Below, piece by piece: positions 32,715 to 43,500 of a stretch of 64,000 bases of DNA. The translations under genes and the position numbers were made by a program. Every line of letters begins with the position of its first letter. Position 1 is the first letter of the stretch. Origin of the DNA: Blasia pusilla. Lineage: Eukaryota > Marchantiophyta > Marchantiopsida > Blasiales. The notes under the pieces were generated by a model. It made no database searches. It worked only from the letters and a program-made list of their open reading frames with translations, and had not been told where the DNA came from. The DNA is taken from the NCBI GenBank assembly GCA_050084515.1, contig CM114273.1:6448001-6512000 (forward strand), in the 5' to 3' direction.

Positions 32715-34199
32715 CCTTCAAATCCTAATGTTGGAGATGGCGATACAGATCAGCGTGATATTCTTGATGATGCGTTGGTGTTGGAGTTCATACGGACCAG
32801 TAGGGTGCCAAGCATAGTGAGTGCCAAGGAGCGAGACAGTGTTCTTCAACGTGCTAAGAGGTATCGATTGGAGGGAACACATATTCTCCGTGTGTGGGAG
32901 GATGGTAGAGTACGAGTAGTGCCGCATTTGGCTCAGAGAGAGCGCATTGTACGACATGCCCATGAGGAGTTGGGACATTTTGGGATAAAGCTTACGTATA
33001 GCTTACTGCTTGGCCAGTATTGGTGGCGTGGCATGCATACTCAGGTGCAGCAGTTGGTGTCACGTTGTATGGTTTGTGACCGGGTGAGGGCATCATTCAA
33101 TGCCCCTTCACCATAGTTATACCCCTTGCCTGTTATGGGGTTGGGTTACCGTTGGAGTGTGGACTTTGCGGGACCGTTACCCTTGACTATACGACATCAT
33201 CGATATGTGTTGGTGATGGTGGAGCACTTCTCCAAGTGGATTGAGTTGGTGGCATTACCTGACAAGGCAAGTGAGGGAACGGCGTACGTGTTTCTTGATA
33301 GAGTGCTTAGTCATTTTGGAGCACCAGCTGAAGTGCTGACCGACCAGGGTACAGAGTTTTAGGGTGAGTTTCAGGTCTTGTGTGACAAGGCGTTGATTGA
33401 TCATCGGACCACGTCTCGAGATCATCCAGAGGCGGATGGTTTGGCTAAGCGTGTGGTCCAGACGGTGAAGAGGGCATTGCGCAAGTATGGCCTACAAAAG
33501 GAGCATCTTGGAGACAAGGATATTCAATTGCCATGGTTAGCCATGGGGTATAAGTTCAGTCGCCAAGCATCCTTGGCTTCCTTCTCACCTTATTTTCTGT
33601 TATACGGCCGAGATCCAGACTTGCCGGCATCAATTCTTCGGGAGTCTAGTGAGGTGGTGAACCTTGATGACCCAGAGATGTGGATGAGGGTGTGTTCTCA
33701 GCGGGCAGAGCTCTTTCGGAGAGTTATGCCAACAGCCTTTGAGAATCTTGCCATTGCTCAACATAGATATACGTTGCGGTATGCAACCATTCGGGGTGGA
33801 GGTTATCAACCATCGATTTGTAGGTTCCATGTGGGGGACTATGTCTATTTGTAGCAGATTGCACTAACAAAGTTGGATTTGACGGCAGGCCGCACTATTT
33901 TACGAGTGCGCGAGATGTTAGCTTCTAGAGTTGTCATGTTAGAGGGTCGTGATGGAGTTGTTTGGAAGGACCATGTGCGTAATTGTGCGCCATGTCATCT
34001 TCCAAATGTGGATGGTACTCTTGACCCAAGCTTAGCCATGATACATGCTAGCTTGAGATGCATGTTGTGTGGGTCTGCTGGTAACGCAGCCCGTATGTTG
34101 GTGTGTGATCGGTGTTCTGGGGGTTGGCACATGATGTGTTTGACTCCACGTATGGATGTTGTTCCTACTGGAAGGTGGGTTTGTCCTCGATGTACTTAG
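32715..34199 (+). pseudogene. integrase with C-terminal PHD finger
   Basis: HHCC zinc finger (HAHEELGHFG at about 32960 to CMVCDRVR at about 33070). The catalytic core follows with Asp in SVDFAGPLP, Asp in DQGTEF and Glu in DHPEADGLAKR. Next comes a GPY/F-like module (VGDYVYL, then KDHVRNCAPCHLP). Last is a PHD finger (34059-34193): CMLC, CDRC, WHMMC and CPRC in Cys4-His-Cys3 order, ending at TAG 34197-34199. TAG stops at 33114, 33360 and 33852 interrupt the frame. PHD fingers read histone H3 tails, often methylated Lys4. By analogy with chromodomains of chromoviruses it may direct insertion. No chromodomain is seen. Confidence 0.9.
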
Positions 34200-34362
34200 G
34201 AGAGGTAGATGACTTGATCTTTGCATGATATGGATTACAGATGCGCGACTAACGATGGGGCAACCTACCACCCGGCCTTCTGATTCGTGCACCTAAGAAG
34301 GTGTATAGCATGTAGTAGATGTATAGGGCTACCTAGGAGTTAGAGGGACCTCACCGCCAGTT

Positions 34363-34372
34363 AGGGGGGCGA
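34363..34372 (+). other. polypurine tract
   Basis: AGGGGGGCGA lies directly before terminal segment A and would prime plus-strand DNA. The old element has the same AGGGGGGCGA at the same place on the minus strand (about 21836). Confidence 0.65.
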
Positions 34373-34955
34373 GTTGTGGTACACTTGTGTTTTTGGATGC
34401 TCTCGTCTATGTTATGTATGTATGTGAGTATGGTATGTCAACGATGTATGTTGTATGACGATGTGGATTCGCACGACAACTATCATGACCATACGGATTA
34501 TGTCATAGAGTATAGTGTGCTAGTAGAGGCCATACCTTATGTAGGGCCGTAGTGTCTAGGTAGAGCTGCGATTTCATACATAGGGTCGGGGGTTACTCAG
34601 TTGAGGGTGACTTTTCCAGTAGGGCCCGCTCTTAGGTAGGAGGATATAAGGTGGAGTGCACTCAAAGAACAGTTAGTTCTTCGAGTTGAGCTTGTTGCGT
34701 TGGGAGTTAGCCTTGGTAGTGAGTAGAGCTCTTGGCTATGGTGTTTCCCGCAAGCTTCGACCTAGATTCTCCCATCGTGGAGTGGGTTTGGCTCGATTGT
34801 ATGTGATTCTATACGTGTTTTATGACAGCAGGTCTTTCACGGATTTCAGTTGTGGTACACTTGTGTTTGTGGATGCTCTCGTCTATGTTATGTATGTATG
34901 TGAGTATGGTATTGTCAACGATGTATGTTGTATGACGATGTGGATTCGAACGACA
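34373..34955 (+). repeat. 3' terminal repeats A-B-A
   Basis: Segment A (34373-34480, starting GTTGTGGTACAC and ending ACGACA plus AC) is followed by a second copy of B (34481-34848), then a second copy of A (34849-34955, ending CGAACGACA). The A copies differ by two or three changes. A conventional LTR could be A+B (TG at 34375, CA at 34848, polypurine tract before it). The insertion ends, however, are B on the left and A on the right, so the element is circularly permuted relative to that LTR. Confidence 0.82.
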
Positions 34956-35615
34956 CCTCACGGGTGGGCATGGCATACCTATCTGACTTTGTCTGCCGAT
35001 TGATAGGTCGATAATCCCCACACATCCCCCTATCAGTCTAGTTGCCATGCACATCCTTCTTGGAGGGCATGACAGTGACAGATGCATACTCCCCATCCGA
35101 CATCTCCACTAGTCTTGCTCCAATGAAGTCTTGGCTCCTACTCTGAATCAAAGCCCTCTCCATATCACTGTACCTATAGGGTTGTCAGAAGATCGGCGTA
35201 TCACTCGAAAACTCAATGCGGATCCCCGGTCCCTTCAGCGTACCCAAATCCTCCATGCTAAACGCAAAGCAGCTCCTATAACTCATGAGGAACGGATGTA
35301 TTCGGCGCCGCTCTCCTCCTATCAACTAAGGGCCCATATCTGGCTCCCAAGTCTCCATCGTGACTACGGTAGGACTCTCCGGCGCGAATATCGGTGGTTG
35401 CTATGGTGCAATCCTGTCTCGAATAAAAACACTCGACCGCTCTCCTGCAGCCAACTGCAAACTCTGATCTCCTCCACATGCAGTGCCCAAAACCATGCTC
35501 GATGCTATGGTTATCATCTCCTAGCGTACCTGCAAAACATCCCCAGAAGTCCAAGGGTGTCTCTCTCGATCTCCCCTGGTGTGTCGATCTCTTCGGGTCT
35601 CGGCCCCTGCCACCT
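34956..35615 (-). pseudogene. old element, piece 2 of 3: pre-RT linker and RT N-terminus
   Basis: On the minus strand, a METWEPDMGP-like linker (about 35360) leads into fingers-domain motifs: QPYRYSDMERALIQSRS, LVEMSDGEYASVTVM, CGDYRPINRQTKSDRYAMPT. The frame breaks at 34956 exactly where 25111 resumes with EEIFDAIGD. The CCTC of the codons at this point is the duplicated target site. TAG and TGA stops are present. Confidence 0.82.
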
Positions 35616-35644
35616 TAGGAGCTAGAGTCCTAAGTGATGCAGAA

Positions 35645-35746
35645 ATGGAAGCTGCTAGGGTGGATGTGCAGCATGTGCCAATAATCCATGTATGCGATAT
35701 GATAGAAGATATTGATTCAGACTCTAATAACTCAGAATCTGATTAG
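35645..35746 (+). pseudogene. acidic C-terminal tail of the first CACTA gene (probable transposase)
   Basis: Open frame ending IEDIDSDSNNSESD and TAG (35744-35746). Its position before the second gene suggests the TnpD-like transposase of CACTA elements. The catalytic part is missing, so the assignment rests on context. Confidence 0.4.
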
Positions 35747-35929
35747 ATTAATTCATAGTTGTTTCTTTGGTACTCAGCATTGTGTTTTTTTTGGTATGAT
35801 TCAAATAATTGACTTCTATTACAAGGATGTAAGTGAATTCTAGTGTTGTTGGGCATAATGGAATGAAAGTCTACGGCAACAAGTAGAACTCACAAATTTT
35901 CGTCAAGTTAGGTGTTATTCTTGCTAACT

Positions 35930-38900
35930 TGTCGTCTACAGAGGGAGGGAGGTGCTTGGAACATTGTACCTGATATGACTGATGAGAACGTGGAATCCAA
36001 TCAGAGTTCATCTTGGGATGATATAGATAATGTTCAACAAAGTCCTAATCCATATGAGGAAGAAAGGAATCGTAGAGTGAGAGAGAGAAAGGCCAAAGAG
36101 GCGGAGTTGTTTGGTGGGTTGAAGAATTGGTAATTATGATCTTGGATAACCTTTTTCTTTTGCTTTATTTGGTCAAGTGTATCATGTTCATATAGTGGTT
36201 GTACATTAGGAAATATGACAAAATTTTTATGATCATATTTTGAAGGTTTCTTGCTCCAAGGGTTGTGAAGGAGCGCAAGCCTTTGCCATTTTGGAATCCT
36301 TCTCTTCCACAAAGACGCAGCTTACGGTTGGAGGAGAAGGCCACTAACCAAAGTGTAATCCCCGAGGAGACTCGAAAAGATTGTTCAGATAGTGATTCCT
36401 AAGACCCCTATTATAATCCACTCCTTGAGATGGACTTCTTGGGGGCTGAAGAGGATGACGACTTGTGGCTGGAGGATTGGAGGGTACTTTCTCTTCACAT
36501 CTTGTTGTTTTGCTACTCTCTTTAGATTTCAGAATTATGAATACTGTGTTAACTCACAATGAGATGTCTATTTTGAATAGCCTCAAGCAAAGGAGCCTCC
36601 AGTCAAAGCATCCAAACAGGGAAGTGTACGAAATTCCACCAATACAAATGATGCGGTAATATAATTGTAGACATGGATGAATATTCAACTATCTCTATAT
36701 GTATGATTGGTATGTAATAAATTGAGTGGTTGAAGCTTGTCATTATGACTTCACTAATCTTTATTCATCAAATGGTCTCTAGTTTAGTTTACTTACAAAT
36801 TCACCTACATGTGCAGCCCATGGATGGAACTCCATCACAACCCATAATGCCTTCGCAAGCATATCCCCCTCCTCCACCCCCATGGGCACAAAGCCAGATG
36901 CTATGGTGGGTACCTATGATGATGCAATCATCGATGGGTTATGGAAGTCAATTTCAGCCATCATGGACCAATGGAGCTCAATCATCCATGAACATCCCAT
37001 CCCCATGGGTAAGTAGGCTTACTATTCTGCCCTTTCTTGTTTTGCACACGGGAATTCAATTAATTAGAAGTCTAACTAGCTAATTGTATTTCTTTTGTGG
37101 ACACAAGGGACATGGGCCATCCCAACCGCCACCCCCAACACCGTTGGCACCTCCATTGGCCAACGGGAATACGGACAACGAATTATACCGTAGTAGGTCT
37201 CAATCTTGCGCAACACCAAGCCCATCAGAAAATTTGACCCCACAAGCAGGTGCATCTAAAGGTAACTTCTCACTTGGTTCTGAGTTTGCAAATTTATATT
37301 GAATAGGTTGTTGTATTATGAAAGGTGTGAAACTGTTACTAGTATAAGTTGGTCTTAAAGTTAATATAGTTCAACATAATTATGATTTGGTGAGTTTAAA
37401 ATCGTTGGCCCTACATTTTTGACATCTGAGAATTGGGATGGTGGTATATTTGTAGGAGAACGGCAGAGTTGCACAAAGCGTGATTTGTGGACTCGTGATG
37501 TCTTCATTAGGAAAGAGTAGAACTTAAAACCTAGATATGAGCTCATGCCAAATGGTATTTCGTCGCCTAGAGTTCCAGGTTATGAGCCTTGGCTAAATGA
37601 ATTGAAGGTATGGGTGATGAGGTACTTGGACTTATCATGCATTGAGATTAGTAAATAGAATTCTATCAAAGATGGTTTGTTCGTAATCACATCCTTGAGG
37701 CATACACATATGTGGGTGCATCATCTCTTTCGCTTGATTTCATGAAGAAAAAAATAGCACAACTATTGAAAACCGAGCGATCCAATGTCAAAAACTATTG
37801 GACATTACATGGGGCTCATCGCGCAGTCCCGTGTCACCCTGATACCGATGAGGAGTCATGGAATCGATTAGTAGATTATTGGCTCTCCGAGGAAGGTAAA
37901 ATGAAGGCAGAAAAGATGGTTCGAGCAAGGGCCAAGGTCCAGACTTTAAATTTCTCCGGCCGTGCAGGTTTAGATGGACTTGATGTAAGTCATCTTGGCA
38001 TTCCCTAGTTTTCTTGCTAAAGTTATATAATGGTAGAAAACTTCCATTACTGCTTCATTTCCATATTTGCATTGAACCCTTTCACATCCATGAATTTCAT
38101 AATTTATGTATTTAAGGAGCATGTGCAGGTGCAACAACGTATCTCAAAGAAGTCCTTGGGCACGGGGCTAGAATCTATGGATAGAAACGAGTTGCCTAAG
38201 CAACCAGGTTTCACACAATTGAGTTCATCGGTAAATGTAAATGCATAACTCTTTACTTATCCGTTGGCTTGACATGGCTAGTATTATGACCTTTATCTCA
38301 TTGGGTCATGGAGTTAGTATCATATCCTTAATCATGTTGAATTATGGTGTTAATATCATGGTTGTATCTGAGAGTGTAATTGCAAAACCACAGTTTTTTG
38401 GTACCTAATTAATCGTTGGATTATATATGCAGAGTGTGGAATTTAGAGTCACTATTCAATTGGAAGAAGTGGAAAAGAAGTGGAGCGCAGATTTGGATGA
38501 TGTGAAGTTGCAGATGGAACGGCAGAACAAAGCATTAAGTGTACTCATGGAAATGGTGTCCAAACTTACTTCAAAGGATGTATCTTCAACACCACACCAG
38601 ATTTCTAGCTCCCCGCCATCCAATTCTCAACCATATGCAACAACAGATGAGAAGCTCACATCAGTAGCCCATTCTCATTCTTCCGCCCTTGATTTTCAAT
38701 GGTTATAACTACTTGTCCTTTTCAGCATGAGTATTTCAAAATTGACTTTCTTTATTTTGAGTAACTTACAGTCACTGTTGAACCTATACCAACGTCTACA
38801 ACCGGACAATTAGGGAAAAGGAAGATCTTCACACAAAAAGAGGCAATGGCAACTACACAATCTGGTGGTAAGTGGAGAGTTTAGCTTCACTAGATGTAGG

Positions 38901-39812
38901 GTCTTTTAATATAATTACTTGTTGAAGTGAAGAATCTGGTTTTACAATTCATTTCTTAATACTTGGGTTGTTTGTTGAAGTGCCAGAACAACGCAACAAA
39001 AGGAGAAGTTCCACAGAAAGTGTAGATGGTGATACTCGAATCACTCGTAAGTATGTCATCCTTGGCATAATGAATTTATCTGTGGCGTAGTTTTCAAACT
39101 ATCCACAAAACAATACTCATTTCTTCCTACAACGTTCAATGGACTTTGTCGTGCATAATGTGTAGAAAACGTGAGTATGGATAGCCAAGCCAAATCATCA
39201 CCAGCCAAAAGACAGAAGTCTAGGCTACAATCTGATGGTTTGAATGAGCAAGAAAGTGAAATCAGATCAGGCTCGTCTAAGAAAATAACTAAGGTAATTT
39301 ATCTCATCTATAATGGCCTCTTCTATTCAAGGTTTATATGACGACACTGATATTTCTTATTGTGGACAGTCAAATGGTCGTCTAGGACTTGTGAACTTTT
39401 TCTCATCATCTTCCGAAATGGGGATGGTCTTTCAAACAGGTATATCATAGCAGTTTTTTATTTTCAGATTAATGGTGCAAATGCATGTGGAAAGAATTTG
39501 AATTGATACTAACTAAATTCCAGTGTATTTTTTTAGCTACGAATTGGTGATCACGTATTACTCACCAAGCCAAAGTTGAGTAGGATGGTGCTTGGGTTAG
39601 GAGTTATATCAGGTTTTGGTGGAAGAGACAAGTTCCATGCCAAAGACATCCCCTTAGGCGTGGTGAGGGTTGATCTAAACGAGGTGTTCGAACCAGAACA
39701 TGTTTTGTGGATGCCGAATTTGATAGACGAACCTGCACAAGAAACATTTGGTGATGCTCTTGGCTCAAGCATGCTCTGGCCAGAGATGCATATGAGAAAG
39801 GTGATTCAGTAG
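35930..39812 (+). pseudogene. multi-exon TnpA-like protein of the CACTA element
   Basis: Several exon-like stretches with plausible GT-AG borders. They include an acidic/charged start (about 35960-36130), a proline-rich part (about 36815-37250) and a Ptta/En/Spm plant transposase-like domain (about 37690-37985: KTERSNVKNYWTLHGAHR; ARAKVQTLNFSGRAG). A coiled-coil stretch (about 38430-38600) precedes a TNP1/EN/SPM-like C-terminal domain (about 39540-39812: SRMVLGLGVISGFGGRDKF, FGDALGSSMLWPE). Such proteins bind subterminal repeats and assist transposition. An in-frame TAG near 37518 suggests decay. Exon borders are by eye. Confidence 0.65.
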
Positions 39813-40259
39813 AGTAGTCTTTTCTTTTGGCACCCAACTATCTAAAGCGCAATAACTTTGTTCTCATGGATGACATATTCTCTCTTGCTCTTTCAAGATG
39901 AGATCATAAACCCTACTAAATTTGATCTTTGTTTTTTATCTATTTTTGGATTATAATCCCATGTAATAATGATTCATTTTGTAATTTGGTGTATGGGAGC
40001 TACTCTTTAGTGACATTCCATCCCTCAAAATCTGTTTTCAAGAGTATGTTTTCATTATTTGCTTGGTTAATTGCTTGTGTATGTTTCGTTTGTAGCAAGA
40101 CATTCTTATTACATCTCTTTCTAAACTCATGTAGTTTCTTGATTACATGAAGATGCCACTACTCAATATAACAACATAGTGCTTATGTGCTACTTCCATA
40201 TAGTTGAGTTGACATGTTTCTGGATATATGATGCTTTTTTAGTTATGTGCATTTTTTTC

Positions 40260-41106
40260 AAAATTATACTATGTGCTAAGGTGAACGCTTAAGTGTTCAC
40301 CATATAAATGGAAAAGAGGATTTCAATAATTCAGATCCGTTAATTCTTGCACCGTTCAAAAGGCATAATAAACATTCCAAAATATCCAAAATTTATATTC
40401 CCACTAGTCATATCAATATAACTTGCACAGTACCGTTCAAAAACTAAAGTGGTAAGCTTCAAGTTCTCTCTAGTCATAATTGTATGAGTCATGCAGTTCT
40501 GTTGCAATGACTACATAATTTCCGCGACTCACATAGTCATATCTTCGTGACTAAACCAGTTGTGTCCGCTGTTATAGTAGTCATGTAACTCTACTCTTCT
40601 AGTCATACTACATGACTACATGAGTCCATACAAACATTTCAATAAAATAAAATGACTATATGAGTTGCCAACTATAACTGAATGGAGTACACTTGGCCTT
40701 TTGATAGGATATTCTGAACTTTTGCACACCAACCATGACTAAAGGAGTCGTTGGTGGTAACTAGAAAAATATACACATATGACTAGATGAGTCGTACTCA
40801 AGTCCACATCATCAGTGACATGTCACAGCAATAGTCCTTGTCATCAATGACACATCACACTAAGTAGTCCATGTCACTAATGATGTGTCATTATTCCACA
40901 TCATCTGAGTGACGTGTCAGTCATGGCCTCATGACTACACCCTCGAGTCATATACCAACCTCCACCTAAGCTGACCATCCTAGTTAGCCTAGTCGCCAAA
41001 CAAATATGACTTGGCTTTTGTGTCTAAAGTAGTCGTCAGTCATTGCTAGTCGTGGTATGTAAAGTATGACTCATATGAGTCATAAAACCAGGGATTTCTT
41101 CTAGTG
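40260..41106. repeat. CACTA subterminal repeat region
   Basis: At least fifteen ATGAC(T)/AGTCAT motifs in both orientations. Several are paired around 4-6 bp, as in ATGACTACATGAGTC (about 40611), ATGACTAGATGAGTC (about 40780) and ATGACTCATATGAGTCAT near the tip (about 41066). A second set of GTCA/TGAC-containing blocks with ATCA lies at 40803-40925. These fit TnpA binding sites. Confidence 0.7.
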
Positions 41107-42060
41107 CACTACCTCTACCATCTCGGTAGGCATAGGGCTCACCAACGCAACCCCTGTGATCTCTCGCGATCTCATCCAACGTTGCTCAGCCACTCCCAAG
41201 CTGAAGATCCATGTCAAGCAGTTCAGGTCCATCGCTTGACCCAAGACATGACACGACTGCCGTCACTCCTGGGGAAAATCCCATCGTCCGCTCTCTCTCG
41301 TTGGCGTTGAGCTCCACCAACCTCTGAACCTGGTCATCCCAAACCAAGCTAGGACCGGCCTCCTTGTATGAATAGGAAGCGGGAAAACTCACAAACATGG
41401 GAAAGGCTGCCCGCGGCCTGCCTACCATCTTCACAACAGTCAACGGTGGTCGATCATTGTGCCTCACTGCCTTTGATCGATGACTTGGATCCAGAATGGA
41501 ATCCACTCAAAAATGGGAGGGGCGCTCCTCTCTCGCATACGCCCTCCGTAACACCCTATGGGGCACCAAGTTGGTCCACCATAGACGCGGGCGATGGGCT
41601 CTAGAACCTACACTCGCCGCATCCAAGAACACTACTAGGCCGATTCAGGCACGCACCTGATGAGCACTTATCACCACCCGTGACCTTGAGTCTCCTAAGA
41701 TGGGCACATTCTCCAGAATGTAGGCTAGAGAACGAGACCGGTGCTCCTACAACTGCCGTAAGACCCTCAATATATCCCAAGACAACCTGGACCGAGTATC
41801 AGCCAACTCGCTCGCTTGTCCAACACTCGATTGGCCCTAATATGGCCAACTAGAATGACAAAATCAATGGTCCCTACCCGCTTTAAGTCTTGCGCCCCCA
41901 ACAACAAAATATCCCTCGGTAGGGAACTCTGGTATCCCTGTACCGCGGACGCAGACAATAAGTCGGGAAAACATAGGCGTAACTGCGCCACATGTTATAG
42001 TGAGATGCGCATCGCAACATCATCACTCTCCACATACAGGTACTATAGCGTAGCGGCCAG
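41107..42060 (-). pseudogene. old element, piece 3 of 3: defective DNA methyltransferase
   Basis: The minus strand carries SAVQGYQSSLPRDILLLGAQ, then motif IV reduced to Trp-Pro-Tyr-stop: the catalytic Cys codon is TAT (41840-41842) and the following Gln codon is TAG. ILENVPILGD (motif VI), SRAHRPRLWWTNLVP (motif VIII-like), ANERERTMGF (motif IX-like) and DLNCLTWIFSLGVAEQR follow in shifting frames. Motif I and the protease are deleted: the segment after AFQLAATL joins directly to YLYVES, the motif II region. The CACTA element interrupts it at 41106. Confidence 0.8.
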
Positions 42061-42720
42061 CTGAAAAGCCTTGGCAGGCGTACCCCCCAACGTCATAACA
42101 TCGAAAGCAGAAAATAAAGGAGCACGGTACACAATGGTGGCCGCCCCCAACAACGTGCTCGACACATGCCCCTCCTGAGCATCAACAATAGGAGTCGTTG
42201 CACTTATTTCTCCCATCGCCCTCCGTGCCTGCACACCAACAACGTCACCAACTCTCCAGAAACTCTAATCAAGACCCATCGATGGTGTCCTCATCGCCTC
42301 GGACATCGTAAAAGATTGAGGAAGCCCAGTCTTTTTCCTGGCTTCCCCCCGCTGTGGATCCAACTCTACGGCTGCTCCACGCATCACAATTGCGGCGGCC
42401 TCCATCTGGGCAACCCCGCACATCCAACCAGGATCCTCCATATCTTTGGTTGCTCCATATGATGTTAATGCCATGGATCCGGGGTAGGGTAATCTCAATG
42501 CCATAGCGGCAATCTGCTCCAGTAGCTGATGTATCTAGCAGCCATCCTAGCCTCACGCCCGGCATCTCCCTCGACGCGTCTAGGTGGTAGGACTCTACCT
42601 CCTCCACGGATCGCTCCACCACCCTATCGGGCAACTCCAGCTCCTCGTCCCCCAATGTGTTGCAACCCTCATAACCAAACAACACCAAATAAGCGCCAAG
42701 CGAAACATCAGAACTCAAGT
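42061..42720 (-). pseudogene. old element: gag/protease-region remnant
   Basis: Minus-strand stretches AAAIVMRGAAVELDPQRGEA and APLFSAFDVMTLG match the region between gag and protease of the young element (28540-28890). The upstream gag part is not recognised and the edge near 42720 is uncertain. Confidence 0.6.
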
Positions 42721-43490
42721 GAACTCACGCTGCGAGATTTGCGCTTTGGAGAGGCATTTGGAAAAGTCTCTTGGAAAAGTTTAAGAGACAAAACGCGGAA
42801 CAGAGTTGTGCGTTTCATGCGTTAGTGGTCGCGACCTGAAAATCTAGACCAAACGCGAGCCAAGACTTGAGATGAGTTGAGTCTTGGGAGGTTGGTTGCC
42901 AAAGAGGGGGGGCTGGTATTCTGGCAGGAGAGAGTAAGAGAGGAGAGGAAGAGAGGAAGAGAGGAGAGTCTCTCTTCAAAAAACGGGGCCAAATCCGCCT
43001 CCTCTCTTCAAAACTTTTTGACATATTTGAAATTTTTGTTTGCTTTCAAATTCAAGAAATCTTTAGAAGAGAGTAGGTAGTGGTCCACATTTGGCCCTAA
43101 AGAAACCTCCTTTTTCCAGGGGGTGAAAAAAAAGTAGACATCATAAGACCACTACAAACATTTTTCCATCACTCTCCATGTGAGCCTAAGTTTATAAACA
43201 TTGCCTGTCTCGGTCTACAATAAGCAGTGCCCATGGGTATTTTTGTTGGAGGACCACCCGGATGCGCATCAGTACGATGCCAACCTCTCTTTTTGCAGGG
43301 ATTGTTCCCTGCATCATGGCCTTCCCTGAATTGCCTCATAACCAACTTTCTGTTGGTTATGAGTGTCACTCATAACTTTGTGAAATGTGAACACATGAGA
43401 CGATAATTGAACCAAAAGATTGTTAGCTGTCTGGAGTAAAGAGGAAGTGATGTCCCTTCATTCATATCCTAAATCTGAGAAATCGAGAAG
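42721..43490. other. unassigned stretch between the old element and the palindrome-rich unit
   Basis: A purine-rich GAGAGGAAGAGAGGAAGAGA run lies at about 42932-42965. A small inverted repeat AACCAACTTTC/TGTTGGTTATGAG lies near 43340. No gene is recognised. Confidence 0.4.
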
Positions 43491-43500
43491 CTGCACCCCT

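Larger units (their letters stand above)
25112..34955 (+). mobile_element. Ty3/gypsy-like retrotransposon encoding a DNA methyltransferase and a PHD finger
   Basis: A 9.8-kb element inserted in the reverse transcriptase of the old minus-strand copy and flanked by a 4-bp direct repeat CCTC (25108-25111, 34956-34959). Order: terminal segment B, 1.5-kb leader, gag with two zinc knuckles, aspartic protease, C5 DNA methyltransferase, reverse transcriptase, RNase H, integrase, PHD finger, polypurine tract, then segments A, B, A. The gag-to-pol region has several frameshifts and many stops, mostly TAG, so it is not autonomous now. The B copies differ by roughly a dozen substitutions over 365 bp (by-eye count), so the insertion is fairly young. 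Domain order RT-RH-IN places it in Ty3/gypsy. Confidence 0.92.
35616..41106 (+). mobile_element. 5'-truncated CACTA (En/Spm-type) transposon
   Basis: The right end is a classic CACTA terminus: on the minus strand it begins CACTAGAAGAAATCCCTGG at 41106. The adjoining host bases CAC (41107-41109) are compatible with a 3-bp target duplication. The subterminal 800 bp are full of ATGAC/GTCAT repeats. Two genes are visible: the tail of a first (TnpD-like) gene and a multi-exon TnpA-like gene. No left CACTA end is found and the left boundary near 35616 falls inside old retroelement sequence, so the left part was lost. Confidence 0.75.

Noticed and set aside
34059-34193. Chromodomain at the end of integrase.
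   Set aside because: The segment has eight regularly spaced Cys/His ligands and the terminal WVCPRC of a PHD finger; no chromodomain aromatic pattern is seen.
26962-34199. Reassignment or readthrough of TAG as sense codon, because most stops in the retrotransposon are TAG.
   Set aside because: TGA and TAA stops and several frameshifts are also present, and the pattern is explained by C-to-T decay of CAG and CGA. The PHD-finger frame of the young element itself ends at a TAG.
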